Of a stretch of DNA of 64,000 bases, positions 44,463 to 53,514 are shown piece after piece. The notes beneath the pieces were generated by a model. The model made no database searches, had not been told where the DNA came from, and saw only the letters and a list, made by a program, of their open reading frames with translations. Source of the DNA: Pseudomonas sp. ICMP 561 (GTDB lineage: Bacteria; Pseudomonadota; Gammaproteobacteria; Pseudomonadales; Pseudomonadaceae); assembly GCF_002699985.1 (NCBI RefSeq), contig NZ_LKBT01000070.1, positions 118,657 to 182,656 of the forward strand, in the 5' to 3' direction. The position numbers and the translations under genes are program-made. Within the stretch, counting starts at the first letter, position 1. Each line of letters opens with the position of its first letter.

Positions 44463-45917
44463 TTACTTACAGTCCTGCTCAAACTCTTCGAGCATGTCCG
44501 CACGGATCAGTGCGTCAGGATCTTCTTCGTGAACCGCGTCGACCTTCAACTGGACACAGGTGTCCGACTCCCCGCTTATAACTGGTATCGCAACTGTAGG
44601 CTCTGGAGATGCGAATACGGCCCCAATAGCAGATGCATTACCAGGGGCTGGGATATTAACGAGCTGAAGGTTTTCTCCGCGCATACCCTCTCCTGAGAAA
44701 CGACTAGGCACTTCAAAATCGGGAATGCTGGTGACGCCGTTTCTGTACTGGTCATCATCTACTAGAGCCATTTTCCCCGGATACTGAGCGCTAAGGCGCG
44801 GAGCCAGGGCTGCAAGGATCTGGGTTGGCTTACCGTTGCTCCAAAAGATCACGGTCTGCAGCTCGCCTTTATCGCTGAACACCCTCTCCTGCCCATGCTT
44901 GACCACGCTCTGGGTAGGTAGCGTTGTGCTGATCCCAATACCTTTAAACTGGCTGTCTTGCGTGTTGCCGGCCCACACCGTGGCAACGGCGCTCTCCAAG
45001 ACGCCTTTGCTCCATTGCAGCTCACGAACCAAATGGCCTTGATCATCCCAGTATTGTTCAGCGCCATCCTTGCTGAGGTCGCTTGCCATGTATCGGTTTG
45101 CATCAGGAGTGATGGCGAGACCCGTGTAGTGGTGGACATGCTCTCCGCCGTAGGTGTATTTATCGAAGGTGCGCGAGCGGATCTTGTCGTGGTCGAAGAC
45201 ACTCAGCTCTGTGACGTTGCCTCGGGCATCCATTTGCTTCTGGACGCCATCCATCACATCGTTGTCGTAATTATTCTCAGTGGCCAAGTACCAGCGATTG
45301 CCGTCGAGGCCGTACTCCTTCTGCAAGCCTTGCTTTTTACCGTTTAAGTAATTGCGATGCTGGGTGCCCCGGTTGTCAAACCCACTTTGCAAACCATTTT
45401 TCCATTCAAGGTCTGCGATTTTTTCCTTACCTGCACTATCCCAGGCACGCTCACGGCCGTCTTTGCGGCCATCGGTGTAATTTACTTCAAGGGTTTTCTC
45501 GCCGGTTTGGGCATCGTACTGCTCCTGAACGCCATCTTGGCGGCCATTTTTCCAATGCTCAACGACCACCTTCTTAGTGGTCTTGGGATCGAAGCGCTCG
45601 ACCTTTCCGTCCTTCTTACCGCCTTTGAACTCACCAGTACCAACGACAGTGCCAGCGTTGTCCGCACACTTCATGTCGCCGTCAGGAAGCCCTTTTTTGA
45701 AGTCAACAGTGCATGTGCCCACGTTGAAGAGGCCTAGAACTGAAATTGGGTAATTCGTGACACGACCAGTGAACGGATCAGTGGCATGGATCTTATACAG
45801 CAGGCCTTGTATTTCTTGAGTTTGACGAGCGTCAATCTCTGCATTGCAGCCTGTAAGCATGAAGGTGGCCAATCCAATGGCACCAAACGCGAAAGCTCTA
45901 CCTGCGATAAATCTCAC
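44463..45917 (-). CDS. YwqK/MORN-repeat lipoprotein
   Basis: 484 residues from a GTG start at 45917, which has AGGAG six bases upstream and gives a compact lipoprotein signal (VRFIAGRAFAFGAIGLATFMLTGC). Upstream ATGs would add 33 residues before the signal. The body holds several YwqK/MORN-like repeats of about 22 residues (EFKGGKKDGKVERF, HWKNGRQDGVQEQY, NYTDGRKDGRERAW, EWKNGLQSGF, YLNGKKQGLQKEY). Such proteins are often annotated as YwqK antitoxins or immunity-like proteins. It is at the outer end of the accessory block. Role unknown. Confidence 0.75.
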   Translation of the reverse strand: MRFIAGRAFAFGAIGLATFMLTGCNAEIDARQTQEIQGLLYKIHATDPFTGRVTNYPISVLGLFNVGTCTVDFKKGLPDGDMKCADNAGTVVGTGEFKGGKKDGKVERFDPKTTKKVVVEHWKNGRQDGVQEQYDAQTGEKTLEVNYTDGRKDGRERAWDSAGKEKIADLEWKNGLQSGFDNRGTQHRNYLNGKKQGLQKEYGLDGNRWYLATENNYDNDVMDGVQKQMDARGNVTELSVFDHDKIRSRTFDKYTYGGEHVHHYTGLAITPDANRYMASDLSKDGAEQYWDDQGHLVRELQWSKGVLESAVATVWAGNTQDSQFKGIGISTTLPTQSVVKHGQERVFSDKGELQTVIFWSNGKPTQILAALAPRLSAQYPGKMALVDDDQYRNGVTSIPDFEVPSRFSGEGMRGENLQLVNIPAPGNASAIGAVFASPEPTVAIPVISGESDTCVQLKVDAVHEEDPDALIRADMLEEFEQDCK

Positions 45918-46473
45918 CTGAAACTCCTGTTTGGTATGCGACGGCCCAATGACCGCGATGGGCGTGTGTAGCCCGTGTTTGCGCAGCCTTGGTTCTGTTG
46001 GAACTCTGCGTACCACCCTTAACGTCAGTGAAGGCGAAACCTTGAGGACAGATGCCAGTAAGTACGTGTTGCGTGAGCGAAAGGGGGATCCCAGGCCTAC
46101 AGACTTTTGCTGAGCGGACTTCAGGGTTTGGGCTTAAGCACGACACGATGCAGCGCGACCATATCCCTCTCAAATACCTCCCGGCTTGAACCATGTGCGG
46201 GTGTCGCGTGGTCTTCCAGCTTGAATATATGGAGCCAAAAAAGATGTGTGGGGATGTTGAGGGCGAGATATCCGCACTATGGCCACAATGCAGTAGAACG
46301 AGCGTAATCTGACCACTTCTCCTAATACCCTTGGCTTCAGATGCCGCGTCTATGACCATGCCACGTGGATTCAGATGATCTCCTCGTCAGCCCCATACCA
46401 CCAATGCGAATCCAATTCAGGTTGAACCTCTGCTGCTCATAAGGACTCCCAAACCTAAATCCAGGAGAAAACT
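45918..46473. other. Gene-poor 556-base stretch at the far edge of the block
   Basis: A minus-strand frame (45898-46359) and a + frame (46107-46307) exist but neither shows family features. The last 30 bases carry CAGGAG before the next ATG. No repeat shared with 32949-33661 was noticed. Confidence 0.5.
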
Positions 46474-47535
46474 ATGACCCAGACAGCTTTGGTTGTGGGC
46501 GCCAGCGGCATTGTCGGCAGCGCTATCACGCAGTTACTGATCGAAAACAACTGGCAGGTCGCCGCGTTATCGAGGAACCCGTCGCAAGTGCAAGGCGTGA
46601 TCCCTGTCGCGGCAGATCTTCAGGATCCTGCTTCGCTGGAACATGCGCTGGCGGATTTGAAGCCCACTCACGTATTCATTACCACATGGTCAAGGCAAGC
46701 TACGGAAGCCGAGAACATTCGCGTTAATGCCGCCATGGTACGTAACGTACTCGCCGCGATTCGCCCAGCAAAAAGCGTTAAGCACGTAGCACTGGTTACC
46801 GGGCTGAAACACTACCTCGGCCCATTCGAGGCGTATGGTAAAGGTAGCCTTCCGCAAACACCGTTCCGCGAGGAACAGGGTCGGCTGGATGTCGAAAATT
46901 TCTACTACGCCCAGGAAGACGAACTCTTCGCCGCTGCCGAGAAAGACGGCCTCAGCTGGAGCGTTCATCGCCCGCACACCGTCACCGGGGTTGCCGTAGG
47001 CAACGCGATGAACATGGCAACCACCCTCGCCGTCTATGCGTCGATTTGTAAAAAAACCAATCGCTCTTTTGTGTTTCCCGGATCAAGAGTTCAGTGGGAC
47101 AGCCTCACCGATATGACGGACGCACGGCAGTTGGCGAAACAACAGCTTTGGGCGGCCACCACACCGGCTGCGGCCAATCAGGCATTCAACATCACTAATG
47201 GCGATGTGTTCCGCTGGAAATGGATGTGGAGCAGGATCGCCGAATACTTCGACTTGTCTGCTGCCGATTATCCCGCTTCACTTTCTCCCCTTGAGGAGCA
47301 AATGGCCGAAGACCAGGCCGTATGGACGCAGATAGTCGCAGAGCATGGCCTGAAAGAATCCGATATTGGTCGCCTGATATCCCCATGGCATACCGATGCA
47401 GACCTCGGTCGCCCCATCGAAGTTGTAACGGACATGTCGAAAAGCCGTGCATTGGGCTTCACTGCTCACCAAGCAAGCGATCAAGCCTTTTTCGACGTGT
47501 TCGACAAACTACGCGAGATGCGCTTGATACCTTAA
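46474..47535 (+). CDS. PRISE-type SDR (progesterone 5beta-reductase/iridoid synthase-like)
   Basis: 353-residue extended SDR. The cofactor motif is near the N terminus (LVVGASGIVGSAI, residues 6-18), and the group-specific GLKHYLGPFEAY near residue 110 and NFYYAQEDELF near 150 match the VEP1/PRISE enone-reductase family, as does VHRPHTVTG. These enzymes reduce activated C=C bonds with NADPH. CAGGAG precedes the ATG and a strong terminator follows, so it is monocistronic. Physiological substrate in bacteria is generally unknown. Confidence 0.88.
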   Translation: MTQTALVVGASGIVGSAITQLLIENNWQVAALSRNPSQVQGVIPVAADLQDPASLEHALADLKPTHVFITTWSRQATEAENIRVNAAMVRNVLAAIRPAKSVKHVALVTGLKHYLGPFEAYGKGSLPQTPFREEQGRLDVENFYYAQEDELFAAAEKDGLSWSVHRPHTVTGVAVGNAMNMATTLAVYASICKKTNRSFVFPGSRVQWDSLTDMTDARQLAKQQLWAATTPAAANQAFNITNGDVFRWKWMWSRIAEYFDLSAADYPASLSPLEEQMAEDQAVWTQIVAEHGLKESDIGRLISPWHTDADLGRPIEVVTDMSKSRALGFTAHQASDQAFFDVFDKLREMRLIP

Positions 47536-47981
47536 GTCGTTTCAAAAACGCATATCTTGAAAAGGGGCCTTCGTGGCCCCTTTTCAATCTCTCCCAAATT
47601 TGGTCAGCCGCGACTCCACTACATCAGCGGCACGCCCACCGATTCCGCCTTGATCGGAGACTTGCATAATCTTGCGCATTTGATTTGTGGGGGGCTGGCA
47701 CCTGCCGCTGCACCGGGTAGGATATGCTCGTAGACAGTAACTCCATAGCAACTGTTGCACTGCCAGATATCAAACAGTTTGTTAATAACTGATCGATGCT
47801 CAATTAGCACCTTCAGAATTTACATATCCATTTAAACCTGGATCACTAAACAGGCGAGAGCAACTCCCCCCTGAGCACCACAGTATTATCTTGTACTAAC
47901 AACCTCCCACCCCGGGTGAATTATTTATCAAGCGAATCTCTCTCGCGTGCGAGTTGCTTTACTTCATTAAGGAAATAACCG
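47536..47981. other. Gap upstream of nitrilase
   Basis: 446 bases with the PRISE-gene terminator at 47559-47585 and then no supported ORF. A TGGCAC..TGCAC sequence at 47696 has the wrong spacing for sigma-54. The last 20 bases carry the nitrilase ribosome binding site. Confidence 0.55.
47559..47585 (+). terminator. Intrinsic terminator of the PRISE-type SDR gene
   Basis: GAAAAGGGGCC and GGCCCCTTTTC form an 11-pair stem with a five-base loop, ending in a T-run, 24 bases after the stop codon. Confidence 0.92.
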
Positions 47982-48953
47982 ATGTCATCCAGTCACACTC
48001 AAAATCCGGATCTATTAACTGTTGGGCTGGCACAGATTGCGCCCATCTGGCTTAACCGTGAAGCAACGCTTGAGAAAATAGTTGATTACATCGGACGTGC
48101 TGCAGAGCAACAGTGCCAGTTCGTCACGTTCGGCGAAGCCCTATTGCCCGGCTATCCTTTCTGGCTGGAACTGGCCGATGGAGCGCGCTTCAACTGCTCG
48201 ATACAAAAAGATATCCACGCTTACTACCTAAAGCAGGCAGTACAGATTGAGGCCGGGCATCTGGATGCCGTCTGTGCTGCCGCTGCCAAACACAACATCG
48301 CTGTCATGCTGGGTTGTATAGAGCGGGCAGCAGATCGTGGCGGCTACAGCGTGTATTGTTCGCGGGTTCATATCGGCGCCGATGGCGTGATTGGTTCAGT
48401 ACATCGCAAGTTGATGCCTACTTACGAAGAACGCCTGACATGGTCACCGGGTGACGGGCATGGTTTGCAAGTCCACCCGGTCGGGTCATTTACCGTCGGC
48501 GGTCTCAACTGCTTTGAAAACTGGATGCCCCTCTCGCGTGCCGCACTGTATGCCCAAGGCGAAGATCTGCATGTCGCTCTATGGCCCGGCAACCTGCGCA
48601 ATACCGACGACATCACTCGCTTCATCGCCAAAGAGGGGCGTTGCTTCACCATCTCGGTATCGGCGCTGATGCGGCGTGAAGATTTTCCATCCGATACGCC
48701 GCACCTGGACTTGATCCTCGCAAATTGCCCAGAGATCCTCGCAAACGGCGGCTCATGTATTGCTGCACCAAATGGTGACTGGGTCATTCCACCCGCCGTC
48801 GGTGAAGAGTGCTTGTTGGTCGCGACGCTGGACCGTAATGAAGTACGCCGCGAGCGGCAGAACCTTGATCAGGTTGGGCATTATTCCCGACCAGACGTGA
48901 CGCGACTTGTCGTTGACCGGCGCCGTCAAAATGTTGTGACGTTTGAGGATTGA
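47982..48953 (+). CDS. Nitrilase (carbon-nitrogen hydrolase)
   Basis: 323-residue nitrilase-branch hydrolase that converts a nitrile to an acid plus ammonia. The triad is intact: E52 in FGEALLPGYPFW, K143 in HRKLMPTYEERL, C177 in GGLNCFENWMPL. The sequence around them resembles aliphatic nitrilases. AAGGAAATAACCG precedes the ATG and a strong terminator follows. It faces an IclR regulator, RidA protein and ABC importer on the other strand, so these probably form one functional unit. Preferred nitrile unknown. Confidence 0.92.
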   Translation: MSSSHTQNPDLLTVGLAQIAPIWLNREATLEKIVDYIGRAAEQQCQFVTFGEALLPGYPFWLELADGARFNCSIQKDIHAYYLKQAVQIEAGHLDAVCAAAAKHNIAVMLGCIERAADRGGYSVYCSRVHIGADGVIGSVHRKLMPTYEERLTWSPGDGHGLQVHPVGSFTVGGLNCFENWMPLSRAALYAQGEDLHVALWPGNLRNTDDITRFIAKEGRCFTISVSALMRREDFPSDTPHLDLILANCPEILANGGSCIAAPNGDWVIPPAVGEECLLVATLDRNEVRRERQNLDQVGHYSRPDVTRLVVDRRRQNVVTFED

Positions 48954-49023
48954 TGTGAGCTAAAACAAGCAAGGCAAGCGGGAGTCCTGCTTTACGCGAC
49001 ATTCTGTTAATACCCCACAAGAC

Positions 49024-49047
49024 AAGCCCGCCTTAGCGGGCTTTTTT
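49024..49047. terminator. Intrinsic terminator between nitrilase and IclR gene
   Basis: AAGCCCGC-CTTA-GCGGGCTTTTTT, an eight-pair stem with a T-run on the + strand; it ends nitrilase and lies at the end of the convergent IclR gene. Confidence 0.92.
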
Positions 49048-49067
49048 GCGAGCGCAGACAGCCGCGG

Positions 49068-49832
49068 TTATTCGTTGATACGCCGGCCAAGGCTATTGGC
49101 GCTGTCGATCAGTACCCGGCGATATTGGTCATAATTGCTCTTCGCATCGGCACGTGGCGCGACGATGCACAGGGTCGCGATGGCGATGCCGTTCGGGTTT
49201 TTGACCGGCGCGGCGAAGCAATGGGTGAAGGTGTCGGCGACGCTATCGAAGGAGAAGAAGCCATCAATGCCCGCTTGACGGATCTCACCCAGAAACTGCT
49301 CCAGCGGCAATCGCTCGCCGTTGGGCAGGATGAAGTCATCGTGGTCGATCAAGTCGATGATTGCCTGGTCGCTCAAATGCGCCAGCAACAGGCGCCCGGA
49401 CGCGGTCCACGGGATCGGAGCGTTTTCACCGATGTCCGAGGAGATGCGAAAATGCCGCTCGCCCTCCTTCATCAGAGCCACTGTGTATTTGCGCCCGTTG
49501 AGCAGACACATCTGCGCGGTTTCATGTGTTTGGCTGACGATTTCCTGCAGGGCATGATCGGCCTCGCGGGTCAGGTCGAAATGACGCAAATGCGCTTGTC
49601 CGAGGAAGTAAAGCTGACGACCGAGGTAGACGTGACCCTCCTTGCCAACCGGTTCAAGGATGCGCCGCTCCAGCAGCGAGGCTACCAGTTCGTAGACCGT
49701 GGACTTGGGGCTGCCGATGCCGCTGGCGATTTCATTCGGACGCAACGGCTGGCCGATTTCCTTGAGGAAATCGAGGATATCGAACGCCCGGTCCAGACCG
49801 CGTGCCCGGCGCTTGATGGTGTCTTCGGTCAT
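49068..49832 (-). CDS. IclR-family transcriptional regulator
   Basis: 254 residues: winged helix at about 10-75 (RAFDILDFLKEIGQPLRPNEIASGIGSPKSTVYELV, core GIGSPKSTVYELVASLLERR) and an effector-binding GAF-like domain. The start at 49832 fits family length; the frame extends 38 codons upstream into a REP region and is rejected there. The operator is probably the near-perfect palindrome GTTCC-GCTATAGT-GGAAC at 53539-53556 just ahead of the ABC binding-protein gene (inference). Confidence 0.88.
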   Translation of the reverse strand: MTEDTIKRRARGLDRAFDILDFLKEIGQPLRPNEIASGIGSPKSTVYELVASLLERRILEPVGKEGHVYLGRQLYFLGQAHLRHFDLTREADHALQEIVSQTHETAQMCLLNGRKYTVALMKEGERHFRISSDIGENAPIPWTASGRLLLAHLSDQAIIDLIDHDDFILPNGERLPLEQFLGEIRQAGIDGFFSFDSVADTFTHCFAAPVKNPNGIAIATLCIVAPRADAKSNYDQYRRVLIDSANSLGRRINE

Positions 49833-49918
49833 GTCGGTGTTTTCCCAATCAAATTCGTCCTGTAGAAGCGCCCTCGTCGTCCAGGCGCCGCGCTGTCGCG
49901 CAGCACACATGGATCTGC

Positions 49919-50000
49919 TGGCGAGGCTCGCCCGCGAATAAGACAAGGCGGTAAGTCAGCCCTACTGCGTCATCGTTCTTCGCGGGCAAGCCTCGCTCCA
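49919..50000. repeat. Paired REP element (GCGAGGCTCGCCCGCGAA type)
   Basis: GGCGAGGCTCGCCCGCGAA and TTCGCGGGCAAGCCTCGC are inverted with a mismatch around 45 bases. It lies in the 210-base gap between the IclR and RidA genes. Confidence 0.8.
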
Positions 50001-50042
50001 ACAGCAACCAGCCTGCTGCTCCTACCAAAACGAGCGCAGTGT

Positions 50043-50432
50043 TCAGGCCTTTTTCTTGTAAGCGATGCAGTCGATTTCAACCTTGCAATCGACCATCATG
50101 TTCGCCTGCACACAAGCCCGTGCCGGCGCATGCTCACTTTTAAAGTACTCCGAGAATACCTTGTTGAAACTCGTGAAATCCCTTGGATCTTCCAACCATA
50201 CACCGGCACGCACCACATCTTCGAGGCCATAACCGGCCTCTTCGAGAATCGCGATCAGGTTCTTCATGGTCTGGTGGGTCTGCTCGACGATACCACCCAA
50301 AATGATCTCGCCCTCTACTGCAGGCACCTGGCCAGAAACGTGCAGCCAGCCATCGGCTTCAACGGCGCGTGCAAAAGGACGAGGCGTACCGCCAGCGGCG
50401 GAGCTGCCGGTGCCGTAACGAGTAATGCTCAT
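50043..50432 (-). CDS. RidA-family protein of the nitrilase/ABC locus
   Basis: 129-residue Rid protein (WLHVSGQVPAVEGE, TMKNLIAILEEAGYGLEDVVRAGVWLED, PARACVQANMMVDCKVEIDCIAYKK). The arginine in PARACVQA is at the usual catalytic position, so enamine/imine hydrolysis is plausible. AGGAAAAACATTC lies before the ATG. It is the last gene of the importer operon, 45 bases after the ATPase gene. A second Rid protein is in the 16.7-24.6 kb locus. Confidence 0.9.
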   Translation of the reverse strand: MSITRYGTGSSAAGGTPRPFARAVEADGWLHVSGQVPAVEGEIILGGIVEQTHQTMKNLIAILEEAGYGLEDVVRAGVWLEDPRDFTSFNKVFSEYFKSEHAPARACVQANMMVDCKVEIDCIAYKKKA

Positions 50433-50477
50433 GAATGTTTTTCCTGTTTGAAATGTGAAGAATGGTTTTGAATAAAA

Positions 50478-51284
50478 TCAGAACCGCGTGTTCTTTAGAA
50501 ACTCGGCCAGACGCGGTGATTGCGGACGTTCGAACAACTCCTTGGGTGGCCCCTGCTCTTCGATACGCCCCTGATTCATGAAAACGATCTTGTCCGAAAC
50601 CTCGAAAGCGAATCGCATTTCGTGGGTCACGAGCAGCATGGTCATGCCCTCGTCTGCCAGACCCTTGATCACGCTCAGTACTTCACCGACCAGTTCCGGG
50701 TCAAGGGCCGAAGTAACTTCGTCGAACAGCATCAGGCTCGGGTTCATCGCAATCGCCCGGGCGATCGCCACACGCTGTTGCTGGCCGCCGGACAGCTGGC
50801 CGGGAAAGTGATCGCGGCGCTCCAGCAAGCCGACGCGCTCCAGCCATTTCTCGGCCAGGGCCACGGCTTGATCCTTGTGCAGTTTCTTCACCTTCAACAG
50901 ACCCAGCGTGACGTTTTGCAGCGCCGTTAGGTGCGGGAACAGGTTGAACTGCTGGAACGCCATGCCGGTCATCGCGCGGTGGCGGGCAATGACTTTATCT
51001 GAGTGCCGGACGCGCTTGCCGTTGACTTCGTCATAGCCGATGGACTCGCCATCGAGCACGATCTGCCCGCCCTGGAACTCTTCAAGCATGTTCACGCAAC
51101 GCAGCAGCGTGGTCTTGCCCGAACCGCTGGAACCGATCAACGTAACCACGTTGCCGCGTTGCATGGTCAGGTCGACGCCCTTGAGCACTTCGAGCTTGCC
51201 GTATTGTTTGTGAAGACCGCGAATGTCCAGCAGCGCCTGGCCGTGTTGAGGGTCTTTTACGTTAGAGAGCGAAGGTTGAGTCAT
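50478..51284 (-). CDS. Amino-acid type ABC importer, ATP-binding subunit
   Basis: 268-residue ATPase: Walker A GSSGSGKTT, Q-loop region FQQFNLFPHL, signature LSGGQQQR, Walker B LMLFDEVTSALDPE. It resembles the GlnQ/HisP group. The start overlaps the end of the adjacent permease by four bases (ATGA), indicating coupled translation. Confidence 0.93.
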   Translation of the reverse strand: MTQPSLSNVKDPQHGQALLDIRGLHKQYGKLEVLKGVDLTMQRGNVVTLIGSSGSGKTTLLRCVNMLEEFQGGQIVLDGESIGYDEVNGKRVRHSDKVIARHRAMTGMAFQQFNLFPHLTALQNVTLGLLKVKKLHKDQAVALAEKWLERVGLLERRDHFPGQLSGGQQQRVAIARAIAMNPSLMLFDEVTSALDPELVGEVLSVIKGLADEGMTMLLVTHEMRFAFEVSDKIVFMNQGRIEEQGPPKELFERPQSPRLAEFLKNTRF

Positions 51285-51943
51285 GGCAAGGCCACCCGCT
51301 TTTCAATGTGCCGGCCGAGTAATTCGATGGCGTAGTTGATGACGAAAAACAGAAATCCGGCGAACAGGTAAAACTCAAGCGTCATGAACGTCCGGGCGAT
51401 GATCTGTTGGGTACTTAGCAGCAACTCGGCGACACCGATCACTGACAACAGCGTTGAAGCCTTGACGATCTCGGTGGACGAGTTGACCCAGGTCGGCAAA
51501 ATCTGCCGCATCGCCTGAGGTAAAAGCACGTAGCCGAGGGATTGATAAAACGTCAGACCGATCGCCTTGCTCGCTTCCATCTGACCGCTTGGCAATGCTT
51601 GCAATGCACCGCGCACGATTTCGGCGACATGTGAGCCGCAGAACAGGGTCAGCCCCAATGCGCCAGCCTGAAATGCGCTGATCTGCCAGCCCAGTGTCGG
51701 AGCCATATAGAAGCAGGCCAACACGAGTACAAACACCGGCGTGCCGCGAATGATGTCCACGTATAAACGGAACGGCGCACGCATCCAGACATTGCCGTAG
51801 GTCAGCACCAGGCCGGCGACAATACCTACCATCGTGCCCAGCAAAATCGCCAGTGCCGACACTTGCACACTGGTTAAAAAGCCTTGCCACAGTACTTCGC
51901 GGGCAACCCACAACTCATGCAACCAACTGGGGGATTCGTACAT
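51281..51943 (-). CDS. ABC importer permease subunit (HisM-like)
   Basis: 220-residue inner-membrane permease with about five helices and the EAA loop (QMEASKAIGLTFYQSLGYVLLPQAMR, core EASKAIG). VDIIRGTPVFVLVLACF is the usual N-proximal signature. It forms a heterodimer with the next-upstream permease. Confidence 0.92.
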   Translation of the reverse strand: MYESPSWLHELWVAREVLWQGFLTSVQVSALAILLGTMVGIVAGLVLTYGNVWMRAPFRLYVDIIRGTPVFVLVLACFYMAPTLGWQISAFQAGALGLTLFCGSHVAEIVRGALQALPSGQMEASKAIGLTFYQSLGYVLLPQAMRQILPTWVNSSTEIVKASTLLSVIGVAELLLSTQQIIARTFMTLEFYLFAGFLFFVINYAIELLGRHIEKRVALP

Positions 51944-51951
51944 GGGACCTC

Positions 51952-52614
51952 CTATCGGCGGATCGCCAGACGCTGCTCGAAATAACGCAGCACCATGGCA
52001 ATGAGGTAACAGGCCGCAACATAGAGCGCCGTGGTCACCATCCAGGTTTCAATCACCCGGTAGCTCTCGACATTGATCTTGCGCGCGTAATAGGTCAGCT
52101 CCGGCACGGCAATCGCAGCCGCCAGTGACGTGTCCTTGAACAGCGAAATGAAATTGTTCGACAGAGCTGGCAGCACGTTGCGCAGCATCACTGGGACGGT
52201 GACGTAGGCTTTGACTTGCCATTCGCCGAGACCGATGGCAAGTCCGGCTTCACGCTGGCCCTTGGGAATGCTCAACAGACCGCCACGGAACACCTCGGTC
52301 AGATACGCTCCGGCGTACAGCGACAGAGTAATGATGAACGACGGGATTTTATCCAGACGAATCCCGAGGCCTGGCAAAGCAAAGTAAATCAACAGGATCA
52401 ACACCAGAATCGGCGTGTTACGAACCACCGTCACATATATCGACGCCAGCACCCGCAACGCGCGATGCTTTGACAGCAAAGCGAACGCCATCATCAGGCC
52501 GATCACGCAACCGATGGCGATCGACACCAGCGCCAGCTCCAGGCCCAGTCCGAGCCCCGCCAGCAAGGTATCGAAATCGCGCCACACGGCGGCAAAGTTC
52601 AACTGATAGTTCAT
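51952..52614 (-). CDS. ABC importer permease subunit (HisQ-like)
   Basis: 220-residue permease starting at ATG 52614 (AAGG upstream); the frame also opens at 52647 but MNYQLNFAAVW is the family start. VTVVRNTPILVLILLIYFALPG and the EAA region (QREAGLAIGLGEWQVKAYVTVPVMLRN) are present. It lies between the binding protein and second permease, with eight bases to the latter. Confidence 0.92.
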   Translation of the reverse strand: MNYQLNFAAVWRDFDTLLAGLGLGLELALVSIAIGCVIGLMMAFALLSKHRALRVLASIYVTVVRNTPILVLILLIYFALPGLGIRLDKIPSFIITLSLYAGAYLTEVFRGGLLSIPKGQREAGLAIGLGEWQVKAYVTVPVMLRNVLPALSNNFISLFKDTSLAAAIAVPELTYYARKINVESYRVIETWMVTTALYVAACYLIAMVLRYFEQRLAIRR

Positions 52615-52665
52615 GTCAGCAGTACCTTGAACGGGGCGACTCATCACCGCCCCGCTCTCTCGGGA

Positions 52666-53514
52666 TCATTTAAATTCAACAGGGAAACCGATAGCTGGCG
52701 TAGGCAGGTCCACACCGAACCACTGCTTGAAGGACGCCGCGTAGGCCGGGAACTCAACGCCGGTCATGGCTTCATGCAAGGTGGTGTTGACGAAGTTCAG
52801 CCAGTCCTGATCGCCGCGTTTGACCGCACAGGCGTAGGTTTGCGGACTCCAGGCGTAGGTCGGGCTGCGATAGCGTCCCGGGTTCTGCACCATCAGGTAT
52901 TTCACCGACGATTGATCGGTGGCCGCGGCATCGGCACGGCCGGAGTTCACGGCCTGGTACATCAAGTCCACGCTGTCGTATTGATCGACCTTGGCTTTCG
53001 GCAGCGCCTGATGCACCAGTTCTTCGGCGTACACGTTCTGCAACACAGCCACGATCACCTCGTCACCGGCCGCTTTCAGGTCTTCGATTTCCTTGTACTT
53101 GCTTTTGGCGGGCAGCAGCAGGCCGACCCCTTCACGGTAGTAAGGCAGCGTGAACGCCACCTGCTGCGCACGGCTGGCGGTCACGGTGATGAACTGGCAA
53201 CTGATGTCGACCTTGTCAGTCAGCAGATTGGGAATCCGCGCATCGGAGGACTGCACCACGTACTCGACCTTGCTCGGGTCGTTGAACAAACCCTTGGCAA
53301 TCATGTGCCCGATGTCGATATCAAAACCCTGCAACTTGCCATCCGCACCCTGAAAGTGCCACGGCGCATTGGTACTGCCCGTCCCCACGATCAATTTCCC
53401 GCGGGCCAGCACGCTATCGAGCTTGCTATCCGCCGCCTGGGCCACGCCCATGGCAGCAGCCGAAGCCGCACAGAGAAAAACACACGCTTTAAACAAGGAA
53501 GGTCGGCGATGCAT
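52666..53514 (-). CDS. ABC importer periplasmic binding protein
   Basis: 282-residue family 3 solute-binding protein with a signal peptide (MHRRPSLFKACVFLCAASAAAMGVAQAADSKL; cut after AQA). The ATG at 53514 is eight bases after GGAG; the in-frame GTG at 53523 overlaps it. Ligand-pocket segments DIDIGHMIAKGLF and ADAAATDQSSVKYL are present. First gene of the operon; the palindrome at 53539-53556 lies 25 bases upstream, in the leader or core promoter, so a repressor there could block it. Ligand unknown. Confidence 0.92.
   Translation of the reverse strand: MHRRPSLFKACVFLCAASAAAMGVAQAADSKLDSVLARGKLIVGTGSTNAPWHFQGADGKLQGFDIDIGHMIAKGLFNDPSKVEYVVQSSDARIPNLLTDKVDISCQFITVTASRAQQVAFTLPYYREGVGLLLPAKSKYKEIEDLKAAGDEVIVAVLQNVYAEELVHQALPKAKVDQYDSVDLMYQAVNSGRADAAATDQSSVKYLMVQNPGRYRSPTYAWSPQTYACAVKRGDQDWLNFVNTTLHEAMTGVEFPAYAASFKQWFGVDLPTPAIGFPVEFK

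Noticed and set aside
45357..45737. Plus-strand ORF of 126 codons with hydrophobic stretches
   Set aside because: Shadow frame of the MORN-repeat lipoprotein; its regularity comes from the repeats of the real gene.
45898..46359. Minus-strand ORF of 153 codons in the gap at 46 kb
   Set aside because: It overlaps the start of the lipoprotein gene and has neither ribosome binding site nor recognisable pattern.
32949..46473. Possible integrative element with att repeats around the defence-type block
   Set aside because: No integrase, tRNA or matching direct repeats were found by eye at the two edges; only a block of accessory character can be claimed.
47696..47712. Possible sigma-54 promoter TGGCACCTGCCGCTGCAC upstream of nitrilase
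   Set aside because: The GG and GC elements are 13 bases apart instead of 12, which sigma-54 does not tolerate well.
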